Part shown: in pieces, positions 17,177 through 24,379 of the stretch | How positions within the stretch are numbered: the first letter of the stretch is position 1 | Layout of the letters: each line of letters begins with the position of its first letter | Source: Halorussus vallis | GTDB lineage: Archaea; Halobacteriota; Halobacteria; Halobacteriales; Haladaptataceae | Length of the DNA stretch: 64,000 nucleotides | Direction of reading: 5' to 3' | NCBI RefSeq assembly: GCF_024138165.1 | Contig: NZ_CP100000.1 | Span: 1-64,000, forward strand | Made by a program: the position numbers and the translations under genes | Notes under the pieces: model-generated | Told to the model about the DNA's origin: nothing | Database searches by the model: none | The model's input: only the letters and a program-made list of their open reading frames with translations

Positions 17177-17437
17177 TTAGTTGTTGATTCGGTGGATGCA
17201 TTCAGCGAGGAAGGAGTTGAGCTGGCGGGCAACTTCGGGCTCGAGGGTGACGACGATGCCGCGTTCCTGCGTCTGAGGGAAGTGCATCACCATCGCATCG
17301 TCGAACGACCGGACGATGCCGTTGAGGCCACCGAAGGGGAAGCTCCGCTGTTCGCGTCCAAGTGATTCTTGGCGGAGTCGATCGACCATTCCGTACGTTG
17401 AACCGGTTTCTTGACGAACGTCTTCGTCTGAATTCAT
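17177..17437 (-). CDS. Small hypothetical protein (MNSDEDVRQ family copy 1)
   Basis: An 86-residue protein whose ATG overlaps the stop of the gene before it (ATGA, 17434-17437). It starts MNSDEDVRQETGSTYGMVDR and ends with FDDAMVMHFPQTQERGIVVT and a C-terminal helix. The general look (GLNGIVRSFDDAMVMHF) resembles small haloarchaeal roadblock-type or DUF proteins, but I cannot name the family. The first 50 bases are almost identical to 18060-18109. Confidence 0.65.
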   Translation of the reverse strand: MNSDEDVRQETGSTYGMVDRLRQESLGREQRSFPFGGLNGIVRSFDDAMVMHFPQTQERGIVVTLEPEVARQLNSFLAECIHRINN

Positions 17438-17613
17438 CGCTGGCCACCCGTGTTCAGCAACCGCTCTAAATCCCTCTCCAACTGTTCCACCGTATAGCCA
17501 TCTTGATGGAGGTACCGTGCCCTCGCGTCTTCTACCGACTGCCCTCGTTCGTACCGCGGGTCATAGGGGGTGGTCTTACAGACTTTCGCGCGTTCAGTTC
17601 CGTCACTCGTCAT
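17434..17613 (-). CDS. Small hypothetical protein, 59 residues
   Basis: This frame is too short for most gene finders. It reads MTSDGTERAKVCKTTPYDPR and then ERGQSVEDARARYLHQDGYT, with a C-terminal helix VEQLERDLERLL. The composition is typical haloarchaeal and its TGA overlaps the ATG of the next gene, so it is probably translated in a coupled set. It may be a small helix-turn-helix or transcript-associated protein. The function is unknown. Confidence 0.6.
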   Translation of the reverse strand: MTSDGTERAKVCKTTPYDPRYERGQSVEDARARYLHQDGYTVEQLERDLERLLNTGGQR

Positions 17614-17670
17614 CGGTCACACCCCGATAAGCCCCCGCAGGTAGTGAACGAACGAACCGCGAAAAAGCAA

Positions 17671-17958
17671 CTACTCGTCGGCTGTCAGGTCGATGTCGAT
17701 GTCCGGATCGTCGTAGTCTTCGAGTTCGGGAGCGTGCCGACCGTCGGTTGGTCGGCGTTCGATCAGGCTGCTGAAGTCCTTCCGAACGAGCGCGGTTTGG
17801 ACTTCCCGGTCTTGAGGCTCTCGTAGTGCTTCGAAGGCCTCTTCTCGGGATTCTGCCTGCACTGTCACCGTCTCGTGAGTGACCTGTTCGACGCTGATCT
17901 CGAAGATTTTCTCTTCGCTGTCCGTCTCGTCGCTGCTGTCGGTTTGGCTTGTTGCCAT
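17671..17958 (-). CDS. Small acidic hypothetical protein
   Basis: A 95-residue protein with an acidic N-terminus (MATSQTDSSDETDSEE), a central FEISVEQVTHETVTVQAESREEAFEAL pattern split into strand-helix form, and an Asp-rich tail. The middle resembles small ferredoxin-like or PRTRC-like folds used in regulation, but no family is certain. It belongs to the minus-strand accessory set. Confidence 0.7.
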   Translation of the reverse strand: MATSQTDSSDETDSEEKIFEISVEQVTHETVTVQAESREEAFEALREPQDREVQTALVRKDFSSLIERRPTDGRHAPELEDYDDPDIDIDLTADE

Positions 17959-18109
17959 AGTTTCTAATCGTTGTCAAGCAACCTAGTTTTTTCGATAGTT
18001 CATTCAGTTTGGAGTGGGTTGGTCGTGGTGGGTCTGTCGTCAGGGAAGATTTATCAATCATTCCGTGCGTTGAACCGGTTTTTTGACGAACGTCGTCGTC
18101 CGAATTCAT
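17959..18109 (-). pseudogene. Truncated copy of the MNSDxDVRQ gene start (copy 2)
   Basis: From ATG 18109, which overlaps the previous stop, the frame reads MNSDDDVRQKTGSTHGMIDK, matching 17177-17437 at the N-terminus. Bases 18060-18109 and 17388-17437 agree at 46 of 50 positions. The similarity then stops, and the frame runs as a shadow through the next gene to 17603. It is best read as a duplicated, broken gene start. Confidence 0.5.
18043..18059. repeat. 17-bp direct repeat, left copy
   Basis: GGGAAGATTTATCAATC occurs here and again at 18960-18976, 917 bases apart, flanking three intact small genes. The right copy also contains the likely TATA box of the transposase gene. Confidence 0.6.
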
Positions 18110-18342
18110 TGTCCATCCTCCGGCTTCAGCGAATAGTCCATCGAGACGAACGCCTCCAGGCACTCCACGGAACAGAACCTCCGGCTTGTGGTGTTCGGAT
18201 GCTTCCCGCCAGAGTCGGTCACTTCGATGTGGTCGTCATCGTCCGACGCCGGCTTCCACAGGACCATTATCTCTTCATCCCACGGCTGGTAGGCGGAGTT
18301 GTGCGGGCGCATTTCGGCACCGCATTTGAAGCACTCTTTCAC
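18106..18342 (-). CDS. Small zinc-binding protein
   Basis: A 78-residue protein with CFKCG at residues 4-8 and FCSVECLEAF near residue 57. The two Cys pairs can hold one zinc ion, and CSxEC followed by an aromatic helix is a common treble-clef pattern of haloviral accessory proteins. The start overlaps the stop of the gene before it and the stop overlaps a further ATG. A DNA- or protein-binding role is likely but unspecified. Confidence 0.7.
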   Translation of the reverse strand: MKECFKCGAEMRPHNSAYQPWDEEIMVLWKPASDDDDHIEVTDSGGKHPNTTSRRFCSVECLEAFVSMDYSLKPEDGQ

Positions 18343-18656
18343 GCCGACCCACCTCCATCTTTGTGAGGTGGGGTTGCTGGCGCATCGAAATCCAGTTCGG
18401 GACTGGCGGGTTCTTCGAAACGCTCGATTGATGTGCTGCCTTTCTCCGCTACTGCCGGCTCCAAGTTCAGCTCGTCAGGATAGTCAAATCGAAGGGGGAA
18501 GCCACCCACCTCATTAGCCATCATCGCAAGCGCTTCGCTCATCCCGCTCCCCCTTGCGACGATCACTTCGTCGTTCACAGTCCGATACACTACGGCGGTT
18601 TTGGGGCCGTCCTTGTGTACAGACAGTTCCGCTATTCCATTATGGTTTTTAATCAT
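18339..18656 (-). CDS. Hypothetical protein, 105 residues
   Basis: An N-terminal beta hairpin region (GIAELSVHKDGPKTAVVYRT, then NDEVIVARGSG) is followed by a helix (SEALAMMANEVG) and a disordered acidic tail rich in Pro and Ala. Both ends overlap neighbours by four bases. No family is recognised. Confidence 0.65.
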   Translation of the reverse strand: MIKNHNGIAELSVHKDGPKTAVVYRTVNDEVIVARGSGMSEALAMMANEVGGFPLRFDYPDELNLEPAVAEKGSTSIERFEEPASPELDFDAPATPPHKDGGGSA

Positions 18657-18910
18657 CGGTCAGACACCTCGCTAAGCCGGTCCTCTGCCATTTCCAGCGC
18701 AACGAGCGCCTTCAGCACGTCACCCTTCGCTGTCTGTATTTCCTGTTCGGTACACGGCATATCGTGAATCCACGAAGCCGCTGACTCAGACTCGTGCTGT
18801 GCGACGGACCACAGATCCTCGATGGACGGCGGCCCCTCACCTTCGAATGCCTCTAATTCTGATCTGATCTGACTTTTCCAGTCACCGTATCGCTCGGATT
18901 CTTGTGTCAT
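18653..18910 (-). CDS. Hypothetical helical protein, 85 residues
   Basis: An all-helical acidic protein (MTQESERYGDWKSQIRSELE; AKGDVLKALVALEMAEDRLS). It is the first intact gene of the minus-strand set; just upstream is the 17-bp repeat and then the transposase gene in the opposite direction. The original promoter of this set may have been displaced by the transposon. The function is unknown. Confidence 0.65.
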   Translation of the reverse strand: MTQESERYGDWKSQIRSELEAFEGEGPPSIEDLWSVAQHESESAASWIHDMPCTEQEIQTAKGDVLKALVALEMAEDRLSEVSDR

Positions 18911-18959
18911 GCTATCACCTCACCAGTCGCTGAAGTCGTGGAATTCGGGACATTGGACG

Positions 18960-18976
18960 GGGAAGATTTATCAATC
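18960..18976. repeat. 17-bp direct repeat, right copy
   Basis: GGGAAGATTTATCAATC is identical to 18043-18059. ATTTATC inside it lies about 28 bases before the transposase ATG at 18997 and can serve as its TATA box. Confidence 0.6.
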
Positions 18977-18996
18977 GTTCTCGGACTTTTACGTGT

Positions 18997-20631
18997 ATGA
19001 CCGGCGACACCCGCGCGGCGGCCGAGCCCGCTCTTGGCGAGCAGGCCATCGCGCAGGCTGTCGCTGACGAACCCGGCCCCCTCACGACGGACCGTGAGGA
19101 CGGACTCGATGGCGGTGGACGTGAGCACCCGCAGTCCGTCGCTCAGGCCCACATCTACCGGATTCTCACCGGACGCTCGTTCTTCGAACTGGAGCGCCAC
19201 TTCGACCGCTACCCGACGATTCGGGAGTCGCTCGGCCTCGAAGACAACCTCGACCACTCCTCGTTCTCCTACTCGATGCGCGAGCAGTTCGAGGACATGG
19301 ACGTCTTCTTCGAGAGCTACGCCGACTACATCCGCGACCGAATCGAAGCCGGGCTCCCGAACAGCCTCACCGAGCCGTACCTCGACACTCCCGACCCCGA
19401 GGACGACTCCGAGCCGTTGCCGGAGATCCCCGAAGCTGCGAAGGACGAGAAGATTCGTCACGTCCGGGCGATCATGCTCGAAGAGACCGACTTCGACCGC
19501 GCCAGTAACGCTACCTACGAGGCCGGAAGCATTCTCACGCCGTTCCTCGAAGCCGCGCAGGAAGGCGACGCGCCGGCCAACGTCATCAGCGACAACAAGC
19601 ACGACTTCGCCATCAAGACGGCGTTCAACGCCGTCAAACAGCGCGACGCCGACGGATGGCACGAGGAGTTCAAGCGCGTCAACGGCCGCGTCCTCCGTGC
19701 CGCGACCGGCTCGGGGATGCTCCAGGGCGACCTGGACGCCTACATCGACATCACGGTCATCCCGTACTGGCCGCAGACCGACAACCCGGCCGAGGGCCAC
19801 CGGCAGGGCGAACCCAAGAAGGGAACGACCTACGGCTTCCACTTCGCCACACTCGTCGCGCACGACCAGGAGCACGACAAGGACGTCGCGGTCGCGGTCG
19901 AACCCTACACGCAGGACATCGGCCCCTATGACCTCGTTGAGCGGCTCCTCGATGAAGCCAAGGAGTACGTCTCCATCGATAGCCTGCGACTGGATTCGGG
20001 CTTCGAATCGGCGCGCATCCTGAAGCTTTGCCGGGAGCGAGACATCATGCCGACGGTCCGGCTGAAGCGCCGGGGAGACGAACTCAAGGGCGCGCTCGCG
20101 GCGATGGACGGCCGCTTCGACGACTACGAGAACTATCCCGTCACGTCCTCCGAGCACAACCTCTCCGAGAAGGTCCGCGTCGTCTCGGAGCCCGACTGGA
20201 ACAACGCCAAGAAGGACGACTTCGAGACCGTCATCAGCACCAGCCAGCAGACGTTCGGGGACTACGGCGACGGTGACGAACCGGACGTCCTTGACGTCGA
20301 TGAGGTGCCGAAGATCCTCTGGCAGGCCCGTCGGCCGTACGGGACGTTCAACACCGAGGACAGCCCCGAGGAGATCATCCGCCGGCACAAACTCCGGTGG
20401 CGTGTTGAGAACTCCTACGCGGAGAAGAAGACGAAGCTGATGGCGCGCACCGGGTCGCGCGACCACGGCGTCCGCGTCTTCCTCTTCTGGCTCAGCACGC
20501 TCCTCTACAACGGCTGGATGCTCACCCGGAAGTTCCTCCGAGAGGACTTCCCGAACCACCGTCCACAGGACCGGGGCGCGGTGGAACTCACCACGTTCGT
20601 GAAGAAGATCCTCCGGTTGGACTACGGGTAG
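18997..20631 (+). mobile_element. IS4-type DDE transposase gene
   Basis: A 544-residue protein. It has an N-terminal helical DNA-binding part (SVAQAHIYRILTGRSFFELE), a first catalytic Asp in DLDAYIDITVIPYW, a second in SIDSLRLDSGFES, and the C-terminal Y/R-E-K signature as RHKLRWRVENSYAEKKTKLM, typical of IS4-group transposases of haloarchaea and their viruses. Start at ATG 18997, just after a TATA-like ATTTATC. I could not find clear terminal inverted repeats on either side, so it may be a domesticated, solo or decayed element. Confidence 0.82.
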
Positions 20632-20811
20632 CGCCTGAAGTTCCTCTCCGAGCTCGCAACTCGTGAGAGACATCACCGGCTGACGCGGGCGTTTCTGCTC
20701 TTCTTTTCGACACTTTCGCCGCTCTCCGACCACCGAGCGATGTGACCGGGACGGGATCGACCGGGATTCGCGGTGGATCGGTGCGAATCCGCGTCCTCTC
20801 CCGTTCGAACT

Positions 20812-21090
20812 TCAACGTACGTCATCGCGTCCTCCGTCCTCTCGCGGATCTTCGACGAGTTCGTACACTCCTGTCCCAAGAAGGTTCCCGATATGCTCGT
20901 GCTCGGCGAGGCGCTTCAGCCGCCGATTGATGTACTGGCGGGATACGTCGGCGAGCCCTCGTTCGTCGAGCTGCTTTCGCGCGAGGGTAGGAGTGAGCCG
21001 CCCCTCGACGAGTAGATCGAGGAGCGCCCGGTCGAGGTCGTTGAGTTGGTCCGGCGAGAGAGTCACTGCCGGAGAGTTGCTTTTCGACAT
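20812..21090 (-). CDS. Winged-helix transcriptional regulator
   Basis: A 92-residue protein with LNDLDRALLDLLVEGRLTPT, then ARKQLDERGLADVSRQYINR and RLKRLAEHEHIGNLLGTGVY. This is the small haloarchaeal winged-helix type, with the recognition helix in VSRQYINRRLKRL and a wing ending at the Tyr-Glu-Leu strand. It is transcribed away from the operon at 21291. A 14-base element overlapping its ATG is repeated next to the TATA box of that operon, so it probably represses both itself and the operon, as an immunity-type switch. The target is inferred. Confidence 0.8.
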   Translation of the reverse strand: MSKSNSPAVTLSPDQLNDLDRALLDLLVEGRLTPTLARKQLDERGLADVSRQYINRRLKRLAEHEHIGNLLGTGVYELVEDPREDGGRDDVR

Positions 21091-21103
21091 TTACAACAGT
21101 AAC
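21090..21103. promoter_or_regulatory. Putative operator copy 1 (TTTACAACAGTAAC)
   Basis: The element overlaps the start codon of the winged-helix gene and matches 21165-21178 (TTTACAATAGCAAC) at 12 of 14 bases. Confidence 0.45.
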
Positions 21104-21164
21104 GATTCGCGCCATCAACAAGTAACTTACGACAGAACTTACCATCGAAACGTTGCATGAGTAG

Positions 21165-21187
21165 TTTACAATAGCAACCTTTATGGT
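21165..21187 (+). promoter_or_regulatory. Operator copy 2 and TATA box of the accessory operon
   Basis: TTTACAATAGCAAC (21165-21178) directly abuts CTTTATGG (21180-21187), a TATA-like box about 25-30 bases before the first leader hairpin. A protein bound there would cover the BRE/TATA region. Confidence 0.55.
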
Positions 21188-21224
21188 GTTGGCAAATAGA
21201 CTATAGAGTAAGAAGCGCGGGACA

Positions 21225-21287
21225 CCGGCCAGAAGTTGGCCGGGGCGTGCGACAACACGCCCGACCGTGCTTCACCCACGGTGAAGC
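21225..21287 (+). promoter_or_regulatory. Leader with three tandem perfect hairpins
   Basis: Between promoter and the first start codon lie three adjoining stems. Hairpin 1 is CCGGCCA/TGGCCGG (21225-21231 with 21237-21243), hairpin 2 is GGGCGTG/CACGCCC (21243-21249 with 21256-21262), and hairpin 3 is GCTTCACC/GGTGAAGC (21269-21276 with 21280-21287). ATG 21291 follows three bases later. All stems are perfect and would be made in the transcript, suggesting an RNA-level control element or processed small RNA. Confidence 0.65.
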
Positions 21288-21290
21288 AAC

Positions 21291-21644
21291 ATGAACGACG
21301 ACATGGACGAAAAAGAAAGCATCGACACCCCGCTCGAAATCTTCCTCGACGGCTACACGTACATCGGGGAAGACGGCGAGGGATACCACCACCACGCGGA
21401 CCGAAGCACCTCGCGCATCATCGTCTGCGACGACGAGGGCGAGCGCGTCGGCGAGCGCGGCTGGCACGTCCGTCTCACCGGCGAGGTCGACCACGTCGAG
21501 CACGGCCTGAAGTACGCCGCCGACCTTGAACGCTGGGCCAACTACGTCGACACCAAGCGCGGTTGGGAAGACCGCGCGCTCAAAACCCACCCTGGCCTCC
21601 TCGGCCAGATGGACAACGCCTTTCAGACCGGAGGGCAGGCCTGA
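21291..21644 (+). CDS. Hypothetical protein, first gene of the accessory operon
   Basis: A 117-residue acidic protein (LEIFLDGYTYIGEDGEGYHH; GWHVRLTGEVDHVEHGLKYA) of alpha/beta appearance. It follows the three-hairpin leader and its stop overlaps the next start (ATGA-type). It opens a run of eight small genes with no gaps. The family is not recognised. An early viral regulatory or host-takeover function is plausible from position only. Confidence 0.75.
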   Translation: MNDDMDEKESIDTPLEIFLDGYTYIGEDGEGYHHHADRSTSRIIVCDDEGERVGERGWHVRLTGEVDHVEHGLKYAADLERWANYVDTKRGWEDRALKTHPGLLGQMDNAFQTGGQA

Positions 21645-21952
21645 TGTCGACCACTGACAGCGCGAGCGGCACCCCGCCGCTCACCGAGCGCGACGTCCGC
21701 GCCGCCGGCGAGCTCCTACTCGTCGTCGAGCATGCGCCCGATCTCTACCACGTCTACTCGGAGGACGGAACGGAGTACACCGTCGACGCCCGCGGCGGCG
21801 TCTGCGACTGCGACGACTACCACTACCGAGCGCCCGACGACGGGTGTAAACACCTGCGGAGAGTGCGGTTCGCGACCGGGCAGCGAGAACTCCCCGACGG
21901 AGTCCGGCTCGACCCGTTGCTCGTCCAGGCGGCCGAGGAGGTCGAGAACTGA
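21644..21952 (+). CDS. SWIM zinc-finger protein
   Basis: A 102-residue protein. The Cys/His spacing CDCDDYHYRAPDDGCKH is the C-x-C-x12-C-x-H pattern of the SWIM zinc finger, a nucleic-acid or protein binding module frequent in haloarchaeal viruses and plasmids. Start ATG 21644 overlaps the previous TGA and the stop overlaps the next ATG. Confidence 0.8.
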   Translation: MSTTDSASGTPPLTERDVRAAGELLLVVEHAPDLYHVYSEDGTEYTVDARGGVCDCDDYHYRAPDDGCKHLRRVRFATGQRELPDGVRLDPLLVQAAEEVEN

Positions 21953-22092
21953 TGACGTGTGACTGCGACAGCGAGACGGACGTCTCCCAGACGGTCTACC
22001 GCGACCCGCGGACTGGTCGCGACCACGTCCAGTACATCTGCGAGGAGTGCGGTGACGTCGTCAAGAATCCGGCCAACGGGAGGATGGTCTGA
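21952..22092 (+). CDS. Zinc-ribbon micro-protein, 46 residues
   Basis: The frame reads MTCDCDSETDVSQTVYRDPR and ends with YICEECGDVVKNPANGRMV. C-x-C and C-x2-C pairs form a compact zinc ribbon. It overlaps both neighbours by ATGA junctions, which makes it credible despite its length. Confidence 0.7.
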   Translation: MTCDCDSETDVSQTVYRDPRTGRDHVQYICEECGDVVKNPANGRMV

Positions 22093-22256
22093 TGGCGGGC
22101 GAGTGCCGACAGCACGGTTGCACGAACCCCCGTCGGGAGGATGGCCGGGATGCGTTCGCCAACCAGTTCTGCAGCCCACAGTGCGAGGTCACGTACGACA
22201 AACGCCGGATGGACGCCCGCGAGGCCGCCCTGGAGGCCGGTGATGATGATGAGTGA
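22092..22256 (+). CDS. Small zinc-finger protein, 54 residues
   Basis: It has ECRQHGCTNP and then FANQFCSPQCEVTYDKRRMD, four cysteines arranged as a treble-clef or FCS-type finger, followed by an acidic helix. The start overlaps the previous stop. The 3' end overlaps the next gene by 14 bases, where ATGATGATG gives three possible starts. Confidence 0.7.
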   Translation: MAGECRQHGCTNPRREDGRDAFANQFCSPQCEVTYDKRRMDAREAALEAGDDDE

Positions 22257-22476
22257 CATCGTCGAGGCGCGCCGCGCGTTCATCCAGGAACTCACGAAAC
22301 GACCGCTCGTCGAGGACGTCGACTTCAGTCGAGACGGCTATCGGACCGTTGTCCTCACCCTCGGTGAACCCGGCACGGAACTCACCGAGTGCCCCTGCTG
22401 TGGTGCGGTCGGACTCCCCGAGCGGATCGAGGATCATGACTGCCAGGAGTTCCGCGAGTGGAGGGCCGACCAGTGA
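22243..22476 (+). CDS. Small zinc-finger protein
   Basis: About 77 residues, starting in the triple ATG at 22243-22251. GGAGG at 22232 stands six bases before the first, so that one is preferred. It has a helix-strand N-terminus (EARRAFIQELTKRPLVEDVD) and a CPCCG plus HDC cluster near the C-terminus that can bind zinc. The stop overlaps the GTG of the next gene. Confidence 0.7.
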   Translation: MMMSDIVEARRAFIQELTKRPLVEDVDFSRDGYRTVVLTLGEPGTELTECPCCGAVGLPERIEDHDCQEFREWRADQ

Positions 22477-22712
22477 ACGCCCAGACGGCCAGTGAGTTAC
22501 GGCGGCTCGCCCGCGGTCGCTCCTACGCCGCGTTCAAGAGCGCCGCGCTGGCGTGCGGCATGCAGGAGGCGGAGGCCGAACTCGTCTGGCACCACGACGG
22601 CCAGCCCTCGAGGGGAGAGCCCGTGCTCGCTGTTCGTGAGTCGGGCGCGGAACTCCGTGGGGAGGGAGCGGCGTGGCTGACGTCGACTGCGGTCGCGAGG
22701 GTCGAACGATGA
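22473..22712 (+). CDS. Hypothetical protein, 79 residues, GTG start
   Basis: GTG 22473 overlaps the previous TGA (GTGA), which decides the start. The protein has a helical N-terminus (ASELRRLARGRSYAAFKSAA) and a short beta C-terminus. The stop overlaps ATG 22709. No family is recognised. Confidence 0.65.
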   Translation: MNAQTASELRRLARGRSYAAFKSAALACGMQEAEAELVWHHDGQPSRGEPVLAVRESGAELRGEGAAWLTSTAVARVER

Positions 22713-23074
22713 GCGTTCTCGACCACTTCCGCAGGACCGACGAGCCCCACGCGATTCCGGGCGACGACGTCTGGGACGCCCTCCGGAACGAGCGTCGCCG
22801 CAGAATCATCCAGTACGCCGCCCAAATGGACTCAGGGGAGGCGGTTTCGCTGGGCGTGCTCGCCGACGACCTCTCCGCAGCCGAGTACGGCCCGGAGTAT
22901 ACGTCGGGTGAGCGGAAGGCAGTCTATGTGGCGCTCTATCAGCGGCATCTCGACAACCTCGACCAGGTCGACGTCGTCGACTACGACCCCGACCGGGGCG
23001 TGGTTCGGCGCGGATCTCGCGCGGGTGAACTCGCGGGTGCACTGCGGGCGGTCGCGGAGGCGATTCACGGATGA
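22709..23074 (+). CDS. Winged-helix protein (haloarchaeal DUF7344-like)
   Basis: A 121-residue protein with DDVWDALRNERRRRIIQYAA, then VSLGVLADDLSAAEYGPEYT and VYVALYQRHLDNLDQVDVVD. This order (helix, turn-helix with LADDL, long recognition helix with YQRHLDxLD) is the small haloarchaeal winged-helix domain, commonly a DNA-binding regulator. ATGA overlaps connect it to both neighbours. It is the second regulator of this region, besides 20812-21090. Confidence 0.78.
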   Translation: MSVLDHFRRTDEPHAIPGDDVWDALRNERRRRIIQYAAQMDSGEAVSLGVLADDLSAAEYGPEYTSGERKAVYVALYQRHLDNLDQVDVVDYDPDRGVVRRGSRAGELAGALRAVAEAIHG

Positions 23075-23580
23075 GCCGTCGGCCGCACCACTGGATGGAG
23101 ATGACAACACACTTTGAGTTATTGACGCGGGAGTCAGGCGACCAGTACGGGGTTGCAACAGGCGAGATCTCCTGCGACCGCTGCCACGCCGTGTCCCTTC
23201 ACGTGGAGCACATCGATCACGAGGTCTGGTGCCCAAATAGCGAGCACTACGACGAGCGACCGCCCGCACGGACGCCGATGGGGTGGATCGTGCCCGAGCG
23301 CCCCGAGCGTTCCGGCCACGACCCCCGGATCGAGACGTGCATGGTCGCCGCGCGGACGCGAACGCTCAACCCGATGGACTACGCCGACTGCTCCGCGGCC
23401 AGTGTCGAGGAGTCCCTGGATTTCTTCGGACAATTCCTCCGCCGAGCCGACGAGTATCACCTCCGGCGCCACCAGCACGACTACAACGACTTGGACTGGC
23501 GGCTCGACGAGCTGCGGCCGGAGGAAGTGAACGCGCCCGAACACCGACTGTCGCAGGGACGCGTAGAAGCCGGCGACTGA
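23071..23580 (+). CDS. Hypothetical protein with N-terminal zinc motif
   Basis: A 169-residue protein, last of the operon. It has CDRCHAV with a later EVWCPNSEHYD, giving a possible zinc knuckle, and a C-terminal helical half (FFGQFLRRADEYHLRRHQHD). A hairpin with 10-base arms and A/T flank follows at 23609-23649 and probably ends the transcript. The family is unknown. Confidence 0.72.
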   Translation: MSRRPHHWMEMTTHFELLTRESGDQYGVATGEISCDRCHAVSLHVEHIDHEVWCPNSEHYDERPPARTPMGWIVPERPERSGHDPRIETCMVAARTRTLNPMDYADCSAASVEESLDFFGQFLRRADEYHLRRHQHDYNDLDWRLDELRPEEVNAPEHRLSQGRVEAGD

Positions 23581-23608
23581 ACTGGCGTGGGGGTCTGTTC
23601 TCCCAGGG

Positions 23609-23649
23609 TTAACCAACACACAGTGGTCGATGCGCCAGATGTTGGTTAA
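23609..23649. terminator. Inverted repeat after the accessory operon
   Basis: TTAACCAACA (23609-23618) and TGTTGGTTAA (23640-23649) are perfect inverted repeats 29 bases after the operon's last stop, in an A/T-richer patch. They lie between convergent genes, so termination is likely; an operator role is possible. Confidence 0.45.
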
Positions 23650-23743
23650 AACTAATGTCGTGGATGCCGCTCGGGCGGAGTCGAAAGGGGTTGCCGGCAG
23701 GTTCGTTCAGGTTCTACGCAGGAATAGGTTGATCGAGGCTTCG

Positions 23744-24292
23744 TTAGAGTTCGCTAGTTTCGCTGGACTCTGCGAGCTGCATATCTACAATCGTCACTCC
23801 GGGAACGGTCCGTTGAGCACCTTGGACGGTCTCGTACGTGTAGGGGCCTTGAACAACCGCCCAGAGTTCGACAGTATCTCCTTCTAAGAAACGGTCACCC
23901 TCTCAGCCGCCGAAGATATCGCTGTAGCTGTTGCCGTCCGGCACGAACAACCGGAAGAGGAACTGGCCGTCTTGCTCTATGACTTGGTTGATGCCCGCCT
24001 GTTCGTAGTAGATGTAGTCTCCGACGTGGTTCTCGATATCCCGGAACAGATCTTCGTAGGAGATTACTTTGGCGTTTGATTTCACCTCTGAGACATCGTA
24101 GTCACTGACGGTGGCGGTCGTAGTTTCGATCGTTGTTGGGTCTGCGGTCGTGGTTTCGACAGTAGTCTCGGGTACCGTACTCGTCTGTGGATTCGTTGTC
24201 GAGCCGCTCGTGTTTTCGTCGCTGCTACCTGTGCAGCCTGCGAGCGGGAGAGCCGTTGCGGCTGTAAGACTGATGTACTTACGTCTATTCAT
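23744..24292 (-). pseudogene. Tat lipoprotein gene interrupted by an in-frame TGA
   Basis: ATG 24292 begins MNRRKYISLTAATALPLAGC, a twin-arginine signal with lipobox LAGC. A Thr-rich linker and a domain with VISYEDLFRDIENHVGDYIY follow. TGA at 23903-23905 stops the product at 129 residues. The same frame then continues without break for 52 residues as clearly protein-like sequence (EGDRFLEGDTVELWAVVQG, TYETVQGAQRTVPGVTIVDM) to TAA 23744. The downstream half looks conserved in type, so the TGA is probably a recent mutation of a Trp codon, giving a broken or shortened surface lipoprotein. Confidence 0.75.
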
Positions 24293-24313
24293 ACGTAAGC
24301 GAACACATATTTG

Positions 24314-24321
24314 GTTTAAAA
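24314..24321 (-). promoter_or_regulatory. TATA box of the lipoprotein gene
   Basis: On the reverse strand TTTTAAAC lies about 27 bases before ATG 24292, fitting a leaderless transcript. Confidence 0.55.
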
Positions 24322-24379
24322 ACTTACTGATTGAGTGATATACAGTGATCCGCTAGGTACTCGTTCTTGACGTCGGTGA

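Noticed and set aside
17603-18163. 186-residue reverse frame across the small-gene cassette
   Set aside because: Only residues from ATG 18109 for about 20 codons resemble a paralogue; the rest is a frame-shifted shadow of the gene at 17671-17958.
18907-20733. 608-residue open frame opposite the transposase
   Set aside because: It is the antisense frame of the high-GC transposase gene, Val/Leu/Arg rich with no family pattern. Only its last 22 codons, outside the transposase, may be remnants of a truncated gene copy.
23630-23887. 85-residue forward frame near the lipoprotein gene
   Set aside because: It lies antisense to the protein-like continuation of the lipoprotein (EGDTVELWAVV on the other strand), which is more convincing.
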